Below the pieces are notes generated by a model. It was not told the DNA's origin. It saw only the letters and a list, made by a program, of their open reading frames with translations, and did no database searches. From Thermoplasmata archaeon (GTDB taxonomy: Archaea; Thermoplasmatota; Thermoplasmata; Lutacidiplasmatales; UBA184), in contig JAKIWG010000025.1 of the NCBI GenBank assembly GCA_022750155.1, positions 1-34,264 of the forward strand: 34,264 bases of DNA. The letters run 5' to 3'. Shown here piece by piece: positions 1 to 7,542 of the stretch (its first letter is position 1; each line of letters starts with the position of its first letter). Both the position numbers and the translations under genes were made by a program.

Positions 1-141
1 CTTCTCCTCCGGGGTGAAATGGACCCCGGGCGTCTGCTCCCCGTCCCGGAGCGTCTCGTCCCACAGGACGATCGGGTCGGCGAACGCGCGTTCGCCTAGG
101 GTCTCCCGGTGGTAGTCCTCCACCAGTGGAACCTCTGCCAT
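1..141 (-). CDS. Isopropylmalate/homocitrate/citramalate synthase family protein, 5' end only
   Basis: The first 47 codons are in the window, with the ATG at 141-139, and the frame stays open to base 1. Residues 27-36 (WDETLRDGEQ) form the signature of the HMGL-like/DRE-TIM metallolyase family, followed by TPGV and FTPEEK. In this family the R-D pair and nearby residues bind the divalent metal and the 2-oxoacid, and the enzymes condense acetyl-CoA with a 2-oxoacid. LeuA, CimA, NifV/AksA and homocitrate synthase cannot be told apart from this fragment. The gene is divergent from korA. A TATA-like box about 31 nt before the ATG suggests a leaderless transcript. Confidence 0.85.
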   Translation of the reverse strand, partial: MAEVPLVEDYHRETLGERAFADPIVLWDETLRDGEQTPGVHFTPEEK

Positions 142-166
142 GGGAGCGGAGCGACGGGCGGGAGCG

Positions 167-176
167 ACATAACCTT
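167..176 (-). promoter_or_regulatory. TATA box of the isopropylmalate synthase-family gene
   Basis: Read on the minus strand this is AAGGTTATGT, centred about 31 nt before the ATG at 141. This is the spacing expected for archaeal TBP-dependent initiation at or next to the start codon. Assigned by eye. Confidence 0.45.
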
Positions 177-290
177 TCTCGAAGAGCACCGGCCGCACGT
201 TAGCGTACGGCCGTCCCGCGACGGCGAGGTGCGAGCCATCGCCCGCGGGCGACCGAGATTTCGCTCCCCGCCGCACCGGCGGGTTCCCCA

Positions 291-300
291 TTCTTAAATA
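291..300 (+). promoter_or_regulatory. TATA box of korAB
   Basis: TTCTTAAATA is an AT-rich island in GC-rich sequence, centred about 60 nt upstream of the korA ATG. Transcription would start near 322-326, leaving a leader of about 30 nt. I see no convincing Shine-Dalgarno sequence in that leader. Confidence 0.5.
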
Positions 301-356
301 CGGTCGCTCAATCGTTTACCGGCGAGGGCGCAGCGCCGCTCCGCGCCGCATCCACC

Positions 357-2150
357 ATGACCACACCCGCTACGCAAAGCACGACGCACGTCGGGGGCTC
401 GCTCCCCGCCGGCTCGCGCGCCCCCAAGGAGCTCACGGACCTCGCGGTGCTCATCGGGGGCCAAGGGGGCGACGGAACGCTCACGGTCTCCGACCTGCTC
501 GCGCGATACTTCCGAAAGCGCGGTCTGTACGTCTACAGCTCACGCAACGTCCTCTCCCGGATCCGAGGGGGACACGCCGATTCGTCGATCCGCGCGTCCC
601 GCGAGCCGATCGCGGCGATGAAGGCCCGCGTGGACCTGCTCGTGGCGTTCGACAACGAGGCCGTGCAGATCGGGCAACCGGAGCTCGAACCGGACGCCCT
701 CATCCTGTTCGACTCCTCGGTGTTCCAATCCGACCTGCCGAACGCCCTCGGCTTCCCGTTCGCGACCCTCGTGGGGAGCCAGCTCGGCCAACCGATCTAC
801 AAGAACACGGCCGCATACGGCGCGATCTCTGCCCTGATGGGGTTCGACCCCGAGACGACCCGACACGTCATCGAGGAGCGGTTCAAGCGCCGCAGCCCGG
901 AGGCGCTGGAGAAGAACCTCAAGGCGCTCGAGATCGGGCGAAAGGCGGCGATGGAACTTCCCCAGGGGCGCGACCGATGGCACGTCGCGGACGGGGACGC
1001 GCACAACCAGATCCTGACCATCGGCAACCAGGCAGTGGCCCTGGGGTTCGTCGTCGCCGGGGGCCGATTCTTCGCCGGCTATCCGATCACTCCGGCGACC
1101 GAGATCATGGAGTACCTCATGCGATACCTTCCGCCGTTCCATGGGGTCGTCCGGCAGGCCGAGGACGAGCTCGCCGCCATCAACATGATCATCGGTGCCT
1201 CGTACGCCGGGGCGCGCGTGATGACCTCCACGAGCGGGCCGGGTCTCTCGCTCATGACCGAGGGGATCGGTCATGCGGGGACGGCGGAGCTGCCGGTGGT
1301 CGTCGCGGACTGCCAGCGGGTCGGGCCCTCTACGGGCGAGCCGACGCGCCACGAGCAGTCGGACCTCGCCCACCTGGCCCACCTGGGGCATGGGGAGTTC
1401 CCCCGGTTCATCATCGCGCCCGGGACCCTGGAAGACTGCTTCTATCTCACCATCGACGCCGTGAACCTCGCCGACAAGTGGCGGCTTCCCGTGATCCTCC
1501 TCCTCGACCAGGCGCTCTGCCAGAACTCCTCGACGTCCCCACCCCTCGACCTATCCAGGGCCCGGATCGACCACGGGAAGCGACTGACCGAGGCCGAGCT
1601 GGCGGCGCTGACCACCTACAAGTACTATCAATTCACCGAGGACGGGATCTCCCCCCAGGTCCCCCCCGGCACCGTCGGGGCGTTCGCCCAGGTCACGGGC
1701 AACGAGCACGACGAGAACGGGCACGTCTCGGTCAACCCGGTCAACCGCGTCAAGATGATGAAAAAGCGGATGGAGAAGATGGTGCACGCACGGGACGACC
1801 TGCCGCTCCCTCAGTACTACGGGGAGGCTTCGGCCAAGATCGGGTTCATCGGCTACGGCTCCACGTGGGGCCCGATCCGTGAAGCCCAGGAACGCCTCGC
1901 CCTCGCGGGGGTCCAAACGCGCTTCCTGCAGGCCCGCACCCTGTTCCCCGTCCAGACCCACACCCTCGACCCGTTCCTCCAGGGGGTCGACGTCGCCTAC
2001 GTCGTCGAGCACAACTACAACGGCCAATTCGCCCAGCTGATCCGCGAATCGCTCCCGCAGCACCACGCGAAGCTGCGCTCGGTGCTCAAGTACGACGGCC
2101 TCTCCTTCCGCGCGCCCGACCTGGTCGCCCGGGTCCAGGAGGGTCCATGA
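357..2150 (+). CDS. korA: 2-oxoacid:ferredoxin oxidoreductase, fused gamma-alpha subunit
   Basis: The 597-residue protein is the large subunit of a two-subunit 2-oxoacid:ferredoxin oxidoreductase, which oxidatively decarboxylates a 2-oxoacid (2-oxoglutarate or a broad range) to acyl-CoA and reduces ferredoxin. Residues about 23-200 are the gamma domain (GGQGGDGT nucleotide motif, RGGHADSSIR). Residues about 215-430 are the alpha pyrimidine domain with YPITPATE, the variant of the YPITPSTE motif typical of KorA-type enzymes. The C-terminal 100 residues are the transketolase-C-like domain. The stop overlaps the korB start by 4 nt (ATGA), so the two are translationally coupled. Substrate range cannot be fixed from sequence. 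With citrate synthase elsewhere in the window, a role in an oxidative TCA cycle is plausible. Confidence 0.95.
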   Translation: MTTPATQSTTHVGGSLPAGSRAPKELTDLAVLIGGQGGDGTLTVSDLLARYFRKRGLYVYSSRNVLSRIRGGHADSSIRASREPIAAMKARVDLLVAFDNEAVQIGQPELEPDALILFDSSVFQSDLPNALGFPFATLVGSQLGQPIYKNTAAYGAISALMGFDPETTRHVIEERFKRRSPEALEKNLKALEIGRKAAMELPQGRDRWHVADGDAHNQILTIGNQAVALGFVVAGGRFFAGYPITPATEIMEYLMRYLPPFHGVVRQAEDELAAINMIIGASYAGARVMTSTSGPGLSLMTEGIGHAGTAELPVVVADCQRVGPSTGEPTRHEQSDLAHLAHLGHGEFPRFIIAPGTLEDCFYLTIDAVNLADKWRLPVILLLDQALCQNSSTSPPLDLSRARIDHGKRLTEAELAALTTYKYYQFTEDGISPQVPPGTVGAFAQVTGNEHDENGHVSVNPVNRVKMMKKRMEKMVHARDDLPLPQYYGEASAKIGFIGYGSTWGPIREAQERLALAGVQTRFLQARTLFPVQTHTLDPFLQGVDVAYVVEHNYNGQFAQLIRESLPQHHAKLRSVLKYDGLSFRAPDLVARVQEGP

Positions 2151-3025
2151 GCCCGGTCTCGGTCAAGCCCGTCCCTTCCACCTGGTGTCCGGGGTGCGGG
2201 GATTTCGGCGTCCTCGCCGCCGTGAAGAAGGCGCTCGTCGAGGTCGGGGTCCCGACGCACGAGGCGGTCCTCGTCGGGGGGATCGGCTGCTCCGGCGGCA
2301 TCCACAACTTCCTCGAGATCAACGGGATCCATGCGCTCCACGGACGGCTATTGGCGCAGGCCGTGGGGGTCAAGCTGGCGAACCCTAAGCTGACCGTCGT
2401 CGCGGCCGGGGGGGACGGCGACGGCTACGCCATCGGAATGGGCCACTTCATCCACGCGTTCAAGAAGAACGCGTCGATCCTCTACATCGTGATGATGAAC
2501 GAGACCTACGGCCTCACCAAGGGCCAGGCCGCCCCCACGGCCCCGATCGGCTACGAGGGAAACGTCGAACCCCCCTTCGACGCCATCCTGACCGCCCTCA
2601 GCCTCCCCGCCCACAATTTCATCGCCCGCACGTTCTCCGGGGACCCGAAGACCATGACCGCGGTGCTCGTCGAGGCGCTCCGGTTCAACCGGGCGAACCA
2701 GGGCTACGCCTTCGTCGAGGACCTCTCGCCCTGCGTGACCTACAACGACACGTTCAAGGATTGGCGCGAGCGGGTCCTCGACGTCTCCAAGCTCCCGGGA
2801 TACGACCCCACCGACCGCAAGGTGATGTTCCAACTGTGCCTCGACACGATGGAGAAGGGGAAGATCCCGATCGGGGTCATGCATCGCCCCGCGCCGAAGA
2901 CCACCGAGGGCGCCGACTCCCTCGAGCTCAAGCTGCTGCCGGACCGGATCGGTCCCGCGGTCACCGGCATCGAGCTCGCCGACAACCTGGCCGCCTACGA
3001 CAAACTGATCAAGAGCGTCACCTAG
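2147..3025 (+). CDS. korB: 2-oxoacid:ferredoxin oxidoreductase, beta subunit
   Basis: This 292-residue thiamine-diphosphate subunit partners KorA. Cysteines at 14 and 17 (WCPGCGDF) and 48 (GIGCSGG), plus one near 197 (SPCVTYN), match the four ligands of the single [4Fe-4S] cluster in Sulfolobus-type two-subunit enzymes. The GGDGDGYAIGMGH segment, with the downstream Asn and YGLTKGQ, is the ThDP/Mg site. No ferredoxin-like delta domain is present, as is usual for the two-subunit type. The start is fixed by the ATGA overlap with korA. Confidence 0.95.
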   Translation: MSPVSVKPVPSTWCPGCGDFGVLAAVKKALVEVGVPTHEAVLVGGIGCSGGIHNFLEINGIHALHGRLLAQAVGVKLANPKLTVVAAGGDGDGYAIGMGHFIHAFKKNASILYIVMMNETYGLTKGQAAPTAPIGYEGNVEPPFDAILTALSLPAHNFIARTFSGDPKTMTAVLVEALRFNRANQGYAFVEDLSPCVTYNDTFKDWRERVLDVSKLPGYDPTDRKVMFQLCLDTMEKGKIPIGVMHRPAPKTTEGADSLELKLLPDRIGPAVTGIELADNLAAYDKLIKSVT

Positions 3026-3051
3026 GCCGAGAGGCCGCTCCGGGGACTCCC

Positions 3052-4029
3052 GTGAACCGTTCCGCGTCGGCCACCCTGCTCTTGTCGCTCCTTGTCGCCG
3101 GGAGCCTGCTGATCTCGGCACCCGCCGCCGTCGCTCCGCGCGCCCACCCCGCAGATTCCACGGCGGACGGCGCCACGCTGTCGATCACCACCTCCGGCCT
3201 TCTCGCGCTCAACCTCACGTTCAGCGACCCGAACGGGTCGACGCTCCGCTACGCGATGGACGGCAACTTCACTCCGCTCGTGGAGGGCCTGCCGATCAAC
3301 GCGAGCACCCAATCCCGGGTGCTCGGCCAGATCGCCACGCTCGAGTCCACACCGCTCGTCGGGGGGTTCTTCGGGAACCGCGACGGGAGCGTCTCCCCCG
3401 GTGAGGTGACCCTGTTCGAGGGGCTGCTCCATCAGCTGACGGCGGGAACCGGCGGCGTCCTTCCGACCAACACCCTCTCGGTCGCGTCGCTCGCCAACGT
3501 GACGCTCGACGGCGCGCGAGCGTCTGTGAGCGCGTTCCAGTCGGTATCGTTCTCGGGGGCCGAGGGCCCGGACTCCTCGGAGCTTCCCCTCGGCATCTCG
3601 CTCCAGTTCTCCTATCAGTTCGGGGTCTCGGGGACCCAGCACACCCTCGCGCTGTCGATCGGGGGCGCGGGACTCCCCTCGGCGCTCGTCATCCCCACCG
3701 CGCTCGCCTCCGTCTCGTTCTCCACCCCGGGAGGGACGACGATCACCTCGGTCGACGGGCTCTCGGGCGTCTCGACCTCCACCGACCCCCTCGGGTGGGG
3801 GAGCTCGGACGCCTCGGGCACCTACACCCTCTCCGCCAACTCGGTCATCGCGTTCCACTACCAGACGTCGTTCCCGACCGGCGATGTACTGATCGGCGGG
3901 GCCGTCACGGGCCTGGTGGCCGCCGCTGCGTCGCTCCTCCTGCTCCGCCGCCGGCGACGCCGGAAGGCCGCCTCGGCTTCCGGCCCGAAGGCCGAGGAAG
4001 GCGCGGTGGGACCATCTGGATCGGCGTAG
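3052..4029 (+). CDS. Secreted, C-terminally membrane-anchored protein of unknown function
   Basis: The 325-residue protein starts at GTG 3052, 26 nt after korB. It has a signal peptide (residues 1 to about 27: Arg, long Leu/Val/Ala core, then APAAVAPRA). The Ser/Thr/Gly-rich extracellular part is probably beta-strand and carries NLT and NAS sequons. A single transmembrane helix follows at about 279-298 (VLIGGAVTGLVAAAASLLLL), with a run of six Arg as stop-transfer. I recognise no enzymatic motif. Its position after korB may be co-transcription without functional linkage. The 3' end overlaps the conserved start of TiaS by 16 nt in another frame. Confidence 0.8.
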   Translation: MNRSASATLLLSLLVAGSLLISAPAAVAPRAHPADSTADGATLSITTSGLLALNLTFSDPNGSTLRYAMDGNFTPLVEGLPINASTQSRVLGQIATLESTPLVGGFFGNRDGSVSPGEVTLFEGLLHQLTAGTGGVLPTNTLSVASLANVTLDGARASVSAFQSVSFSGAEGPDSSELPLGISLQFSYQFGVSGTQHTLALSIGGAGLPSALVIPTALASVSFSTPGGTTITSVDGLSGVSTSTDPLGWGSSDASGTYTLSANSVIAFHYQTSFPTGDVLIGGAVTGLVAAAASLLLLRRRRRRKAASASGPKAEEGAVGPSGSA

Positions 4030-5324
4030 ACGACACCGACAGCGCCCTCGGCGGCTGCACTACGTTCACCCTCACCGAGCTCGTGCGACGCGCCCTTCGG
4101 GAGGGTGCCGACGTCATCGGCTGGCCCCGGCTCGTCCGGCTCAACCCGAACGTGCCGTGGAAGACGAGGGGGAACGCGGCCCTCGGGGTGCGCCTGGGAA
4201 GGGGTTCCGGGCGTCGCTGGAAGATCGGAGAGATGCCCGAAGGCGCCGTGGAGGCGTTCGAGCGGGGGTCGGAGCTCGAGCCGCGCGCGAGCGACGAGCT
4301 CGAAGCCGCGCTATGGGAAACGATCCGCGCCACTTCGCGCACGGGAGAACCCGGGACCGACCCGGCGATGGTCACGAGTCCCCGGCGTCTGCCCGCGACC
4401 CTCTACTGGAAGGCGGTCCGTCAGGTCGTGCCGGTCCCTACGGCCCGCGAAGCGATCGCTTCCGTGGGCGGGCGGGTCCGCACCCTCGACTCGGGACGGG
4501 GCGTCGTGGGGGCCGCCGCCGTGCTCGCTTGGCCCGCGCGGAAGGCCACCTGGGAACTGATCGCGTACCGAGCTCCGGAGCGGGAGGCGTCGCGGCGGAG
4601 AGTGGACGCCGATTCGGTCCGCCGCACCAGTGCCCGGTTCCCCGAGCTGTTCCTCTGCCACGATCCTCGGACCCGCCGGGTGCTCGTCGCGCCCCACACG
4701 CCCTGCCCGATCCTGTTCGGCCTCCGGGCCCGTCGCCCGGAGCGGCTCGAACGAGCCCGGGTGGGGATCCGGTCCGAGCCCGTCGAACGATGGATGATCT
4801 TCGCGACGAACCAGGGGTCCGGGGACCACCTGGGCGACCTGAGCGGCCGTGAGCTCCAGTCATACGGATCGGGAAGGCTCACCGGGGTAGTCCGGTCGAC
4901 GCCCGAGACCGGTCCCGGCGGCCACGTCCGGTTCGACCTCGAGGAACCCGACGGGTTCCGAACCGCCTGTCTCGTCTTCGAGCCGACGAAGACCCTCCCA
5001 AAGATCGCCCGCCATCTGGCCGAAGGCGACTCCGTTCGGGTCTGGGGAGGCCGGGGCGTCGACCCGGTGTTCCGGGTCGAGGGGATCGAGGTCCGTTCTC
5101 TCTCACCCCGGTGGTCCTCCCCCACGCCCCCCCGGTGCCCGGATTGCCGGCGACCGGCCGCCTCGGTAGGGGCGGGTCGAGGGTACCGGTGTCCGGAGTG
5201 CCGCCGGCGGTTCCCACCCGAGAGCGCCGGCGTGCGCCGGCTCCGGCCGACCCTCGCCCCCGGGGTCTACCACCCCACCCCTTCGGCGCGTCGCCACCTC
5301 CACCCGCTCGCCCCCGAGGCGTGA
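4014..5324 (+). CDS. tiaS: tRNA(Ile2) 2-agmatinylcytidine synthetase TiaS
   Basis: TiaS attaches agmatine to C34 of the CAU-anticodon tRNA-Ile using ATP, so that it reads AUA. The protein opens with WIGVDDTDS and GGCTT, the kinase-like TCKD motif. The ferredoxin-like domain follows, then an OB fold (about residues 290-365, beginning GRLTGVVRSTPE) and a C-terminal zinc ribbon (CPDC ... CPEC), the canonical TiaS order. Length is about 436 residues, normal for the family. No ATG, GTG or TTG lies in frame between 3843 and the conserved start. ATC at 4014 sits where family members usually have Met. A single missing G in the G-run at 4008-4010 would instead allow GTG at 4006, so the start shown is provisional. 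Confidence 0.9.
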   Translation: MWIGVDDTDSALGGCTTFTLTELVRRALREGADVIGWPRLVRLNPNVPWKTRGNAALGVRLGRGSGRRWKIGEMPEGAVEAFERGSELEPRASDELEAALWETIRATSRTGEPGTDPAMVTSPRRLPATLYWKAVRQVVPVPTAREAIASVGGRVRTLDSGRGVVGAAAVLAWPARKATWELIAYRAPEREASRRRVDADSVRRTSARFPELFLCHDPRTRRVLVAPHTPCPILFGLRARRPERLERARVGIRSEPVERWMIFATNQGSGDHLGDLSGRELQSYGSGRLTGVVRSTPETGPGGHVRFDLEEPDGFRTACLVFEPTKTLPKIARHLAEGDSVRVWGGRGVDPVFRVEGIEVRSLSPRWSSPTPPRCPDCRRPAASVGAGRGYRCPECRRRFPPESAGVRRLRPTLAPGVYHPTPSARRHLHPLAPEA

Positions 5325-5364
5325 GCCACCCCGGCGTGCCACGTCGTACCACCCCGGTGGGGGC

Positions 5365-5372
5365 GATTTATA
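5365..5372 (+). promoter_or_regulatory. TATA box of htpX
   Basis: GATTTATA is an isolated AT-rich element about 49 nt before the htpX ATG and 40 nt after the tiaS stop. Transcription would start near 5395. A GGAGG at 5400-5404 then lies in the leader, 13 nt from the ATG, rather far for an ideal Shine-Dalgarno. Confidence 0.55.
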
Positions 5373-5417
5373 CCGCCCGGGAACTCCTCGGGTGGAGTTC
5401 GGAGGCGCGCTTCATCC

Positions 5418-6350
5418 ATGGGAACCGGAGCTCGGACCGCGGTGCTGTTCGCATGCATCATCGGCATCTTCGTCGTCGCCGGGGGCATCCTCGGCCAGTA
5501 CCTGTTCGGCAGCTTCCTCGGGGGTCTCGTAATCGCCCTGATCCTCTCGCTCGCGATCAACCTCGTCTCGTACTTCTTCTGCGACCGGTTCGTCCTCTGG
5601 AGCAACCAGGCCCGGATCGTCACCGCCGCCGAGGCTCCCCGGCTCGCCCGCATCGTCGACGAGCTGGCGCCGAAGTTCGGACTGATCCGGCCGCGGCTCG
5701 CGATCGTGCCCACCCAGACCCCGAACGCCTTCGCGACCGGGCGCGACGCCGAGCACGCCGTCGTAGCCGCGACCGAGGGGATCCTTCGGCTCTGCGACGA
5801 CCGCGAGCTGCGGGGCGTGCTCGCGCACGAGCTGGCCCATGTGAAGGATCGCGACATCCTCCTGATGACGTTCGCCGCGACCCTCGCGGGAGCCATCTCC
5901 TACGCCGCCCAGATGGTCTTCTTCCAGTCGCTCTTCGGCGGCGGGAACGGACGGGGGAACCAGAACATGATCCTCGTCCTCATCGCCGCGATCACCGCCC
6001 CGATCGCCGCGTTGCTCGTGCAGCTCGCCATCTCGAGGTCCCGGGAGTCGCGGGCCGATGAGGTCGGCGCGAGGACGATCGGCGACCCGAACGCCCTCGC
6101 CGACGCCCTCGTGAAGCTCGAGCGCGGGAACCAGGCGAACCCGATGAACGTGGGCTCGCCGGCCTCCTCGAGCCTGTACATCGTCAACCCGTTCCGGGGG
6201 GGGTGGTTCGCCTCGCTCTTCTCTACGCACCCGCCGATCGAGGAACGGATCGCCCGGCTCCGTTCGATGAAGCTCAGCTACGACTACCGACCTTCGGTGG
6301 GCTCCCCGAGGCTCCGCAGCTCGGCCGCCTCCCGCGCAACCCACCCTTAA
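5418..6350 (+). CDS. htpX: HtpX-like M48 zinc metalloprotease
   Basis: This 310-residue membrane protease of the M48B family degrades damaged membrane proteins in characterised relatives. Two N-terminal transmembrane segments (about residues 8-30 and 33-55) precede the catalytic domain. The zinc site is H137-E-L-A-H141, with third ligand E210 in SRESRAD and the conserved D214. Two more hydrophobic segments (about 155-175 and 190-207) lie between the motifs, as in HtpX. The family motif STHPPIEERI is near the C-terminus. It has its own promoter. Confidence 0.93.
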   Translation: MGTGARTAVLFACIIGIFVVAGGILGQYLFGSFLGGLVIALILSLAINLVSYFFCDRFVLWSNQARIVTAAEAPRLARIVDELAPKFGLIRPRLAIVPTQTPNAFATGRDAEHAVVAATEGILRLCDDRELRGVLAHELAHVKDRDILLMTFAATLAGAISYAAQMVFFQSLFGGGNGRGNQNMILVLIAAITAPIAALLVQLAISRSRESRADEVGARTIGDPNALADALVKLERGNQANPMNVGSPASSSLYIVNPFRGGWFASLFSTHPPIEERIARLRSMKLSYDYRPSVGSPRLRSSAASRATHP

Positions 6351-6352
6351 AG
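6347..6352 (+). promoter_or_regulatory. Probable TATA box of the zinc-ribbon gene
   Basis: TTAAAG overlaps the htpX stop codon. A start site about 26 nt downstream (near 6376) falls almost exactly where the next conserved protein begins, consistent with a leaderless transcript. The element could be coincidental because it includes the stop codon. Confidence 0.4.
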
Positions 6353-6377
6353 AGGCGACGAGGGGTATCAACTCCTC

Positions 6378-7511
6378 ACGCTCGAATGTCCCGCGTGCGG
6401 CCTGGAGAACGGCGAAGGCGCCACCGAGTGCACCCGCTGCCACCTCGCGAGCGGCCTGTTCGAATCGGTCCGGGAGGCGCTCGGGGACGCGGCCGCCGAG
6501 ACCCTGTACGTCCGCCTAGTGAACGAGATCCTCTCCGCGGTCGATGAGTCGGGGGACCTCTCCACCTCGGAGGCCGGTCCGGGGCCGGGCCCCGCGCGCC
6601 TCGTCCACCCCCTGCGGTTCCCGGCGATCGGCACCCCGAGGGCGACGGGGGCCCCGGTCGAACGGATCCGGGGCCTCGACGCGCTGCCCGCCCTTCCGGC
6701 GCTTCCGGCGGGTGCGGGGTTCGAGCTCTACCGACATCAGGTCGACGAGTACCTCCAGCTCGCGCGCCGGCAGGGGATCGAGCTGGCGGAGTTCTCCGAC
6801 CGGGCCAAGCGCGCGATCCTGGTCCAGGACCGCGAATCGGTCGAGGTGTTGAGCCGCGAGCTGTTCGTGTTCCTCGCCGCGTCGTTGGGGGAGGAGTTCG
6901 ACGCGGTGTGTGCCCAGCGCAACGAGCTCGCCGCGTTCTTCCCCATCGCCACGCAGGACTCCGAGCTGGACGCCTGCCGGCAGTCGCTGCTCCTCGGCGA
7001 CCTCTCCGGAACCCAGCGTCGCCTGCACCGGGTCGCCTCGGCGCTGGCCGACCTGCAGGAGCATTGGGAGACGGTCCAGATCCTGCTCACCGAGGCCGAC
7101 CTCCTCGCGGGAACGATCCGGGAGCTCGGGGGAGACCCGACCCCCGCGCTCGGACCGCTCGAAGAGGGCCGACGCCTCGCCAAGGAAGGTCAGCGGGAGG
7201 CCGCCGAGCCGCTGCTCGCCCGGGGGACCCACGCCCTCTGGACGGTGCTGACCCCCCTGTTCTCCCGCGAGATGCAGCGGAGCAAGGAGGTCCTGCTGAA
7301 AGCTCGCGAGGAAGGGGCCGACGTCACCCTCGCCGTCGCTTCGATGCGCGAGCTCGCCACGCACCTCCGCCACCGGAATTTCGCGTCGGGGATCATCTCG
7401 TTCCGTCGCCTGAGGGAGTCCGTCGACGGGTTGGTCCAGGCCGCACCCAGCCTCGGCCCCGGCCCCGATCCCCCGCCCGAGGAGAAAGCCTCCCCACCGC
7501 CGGCAGGGTAG
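6378..7511 (+). CDS. N-terminal zinc-ribbon, alpha-helical protein of unknown function
   Basis: About 377 residues. The reading frame opens with a zinc ribbon (LECPACGLENG ... ECTRCHLASGLFE). A Pro/Gly-rich linker follows, then a long helical region (about residues 115-350) rich in Leu, Glu and Arg that may form TPR-like or coiled-coil hairpins, and a Pro-rich tail. No catalytic motif is visible. The first ordinary start is GTG 6519, but that would discard the whole ribbon. The region between the htpX stop and the ribbon contains only near-cognate codons in frame (ACG 6378, CTC 6375 and 6381). I place the start at ACG 6378 provisionally. The gene lies in the same frame as htpX, separated by a TAA. 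Confidence 0.65.
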   Translation, partial: TLECPACGLENGEGATECTRCHLASGLFESVREALGDAAAETLYVRLVNEILSAVDESGDLSTSEAGPGPGPARLVHPLRFPAIGTPRATGAPVERIRGLDALPALPALPAGAGFELYRHQVDEYLQLARRQGIELAEFSDRAKRAILVQDRESVEVLSRELFVFLAASLGEEFDAVCAQRNELAAFFPIATQDSELDACRQSLLLGDLSGTQRRLHRVASALADLQEHWETVQILLTEADLLAGTIRELGGDPTPALGPLEEGRRLAKEGQREAAEPLLARGTHALWTVLTPLFSREMQRSKEVLLKAREEGADVTLAVASMRELATHLRHRNFASGIISFRRLRESVDGLVQAAPSLGPGPDPPPEEKASPPPAG

Positions 7512-7542
7512 GAGCTTTGAGGCCGGCTTCGGTGGCCCGGCC

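Noticed and set aside
540-1391. Long minus-strand open frame opposite korA, and similar antisense frames across most genes
   Set aside because: These are GC-rich shadows with Arg/Gly/Pro-heavy products and no motifs; the plus-strand gene is unmistakable.
2761-3051. In-frame upstream extension of the 325-residue membrane protein inside korB
   Set aside because: It runs through conserved korB coding sequence. The signal peptide right after GTG 3052 fixes the start.
3795-4013. ATG 3795 as the start of tiaS
   Set aside because: It would add about 73 residues of shadow sequence overlapping the membrane-protein gene, before a motif that is normally N-terminal.
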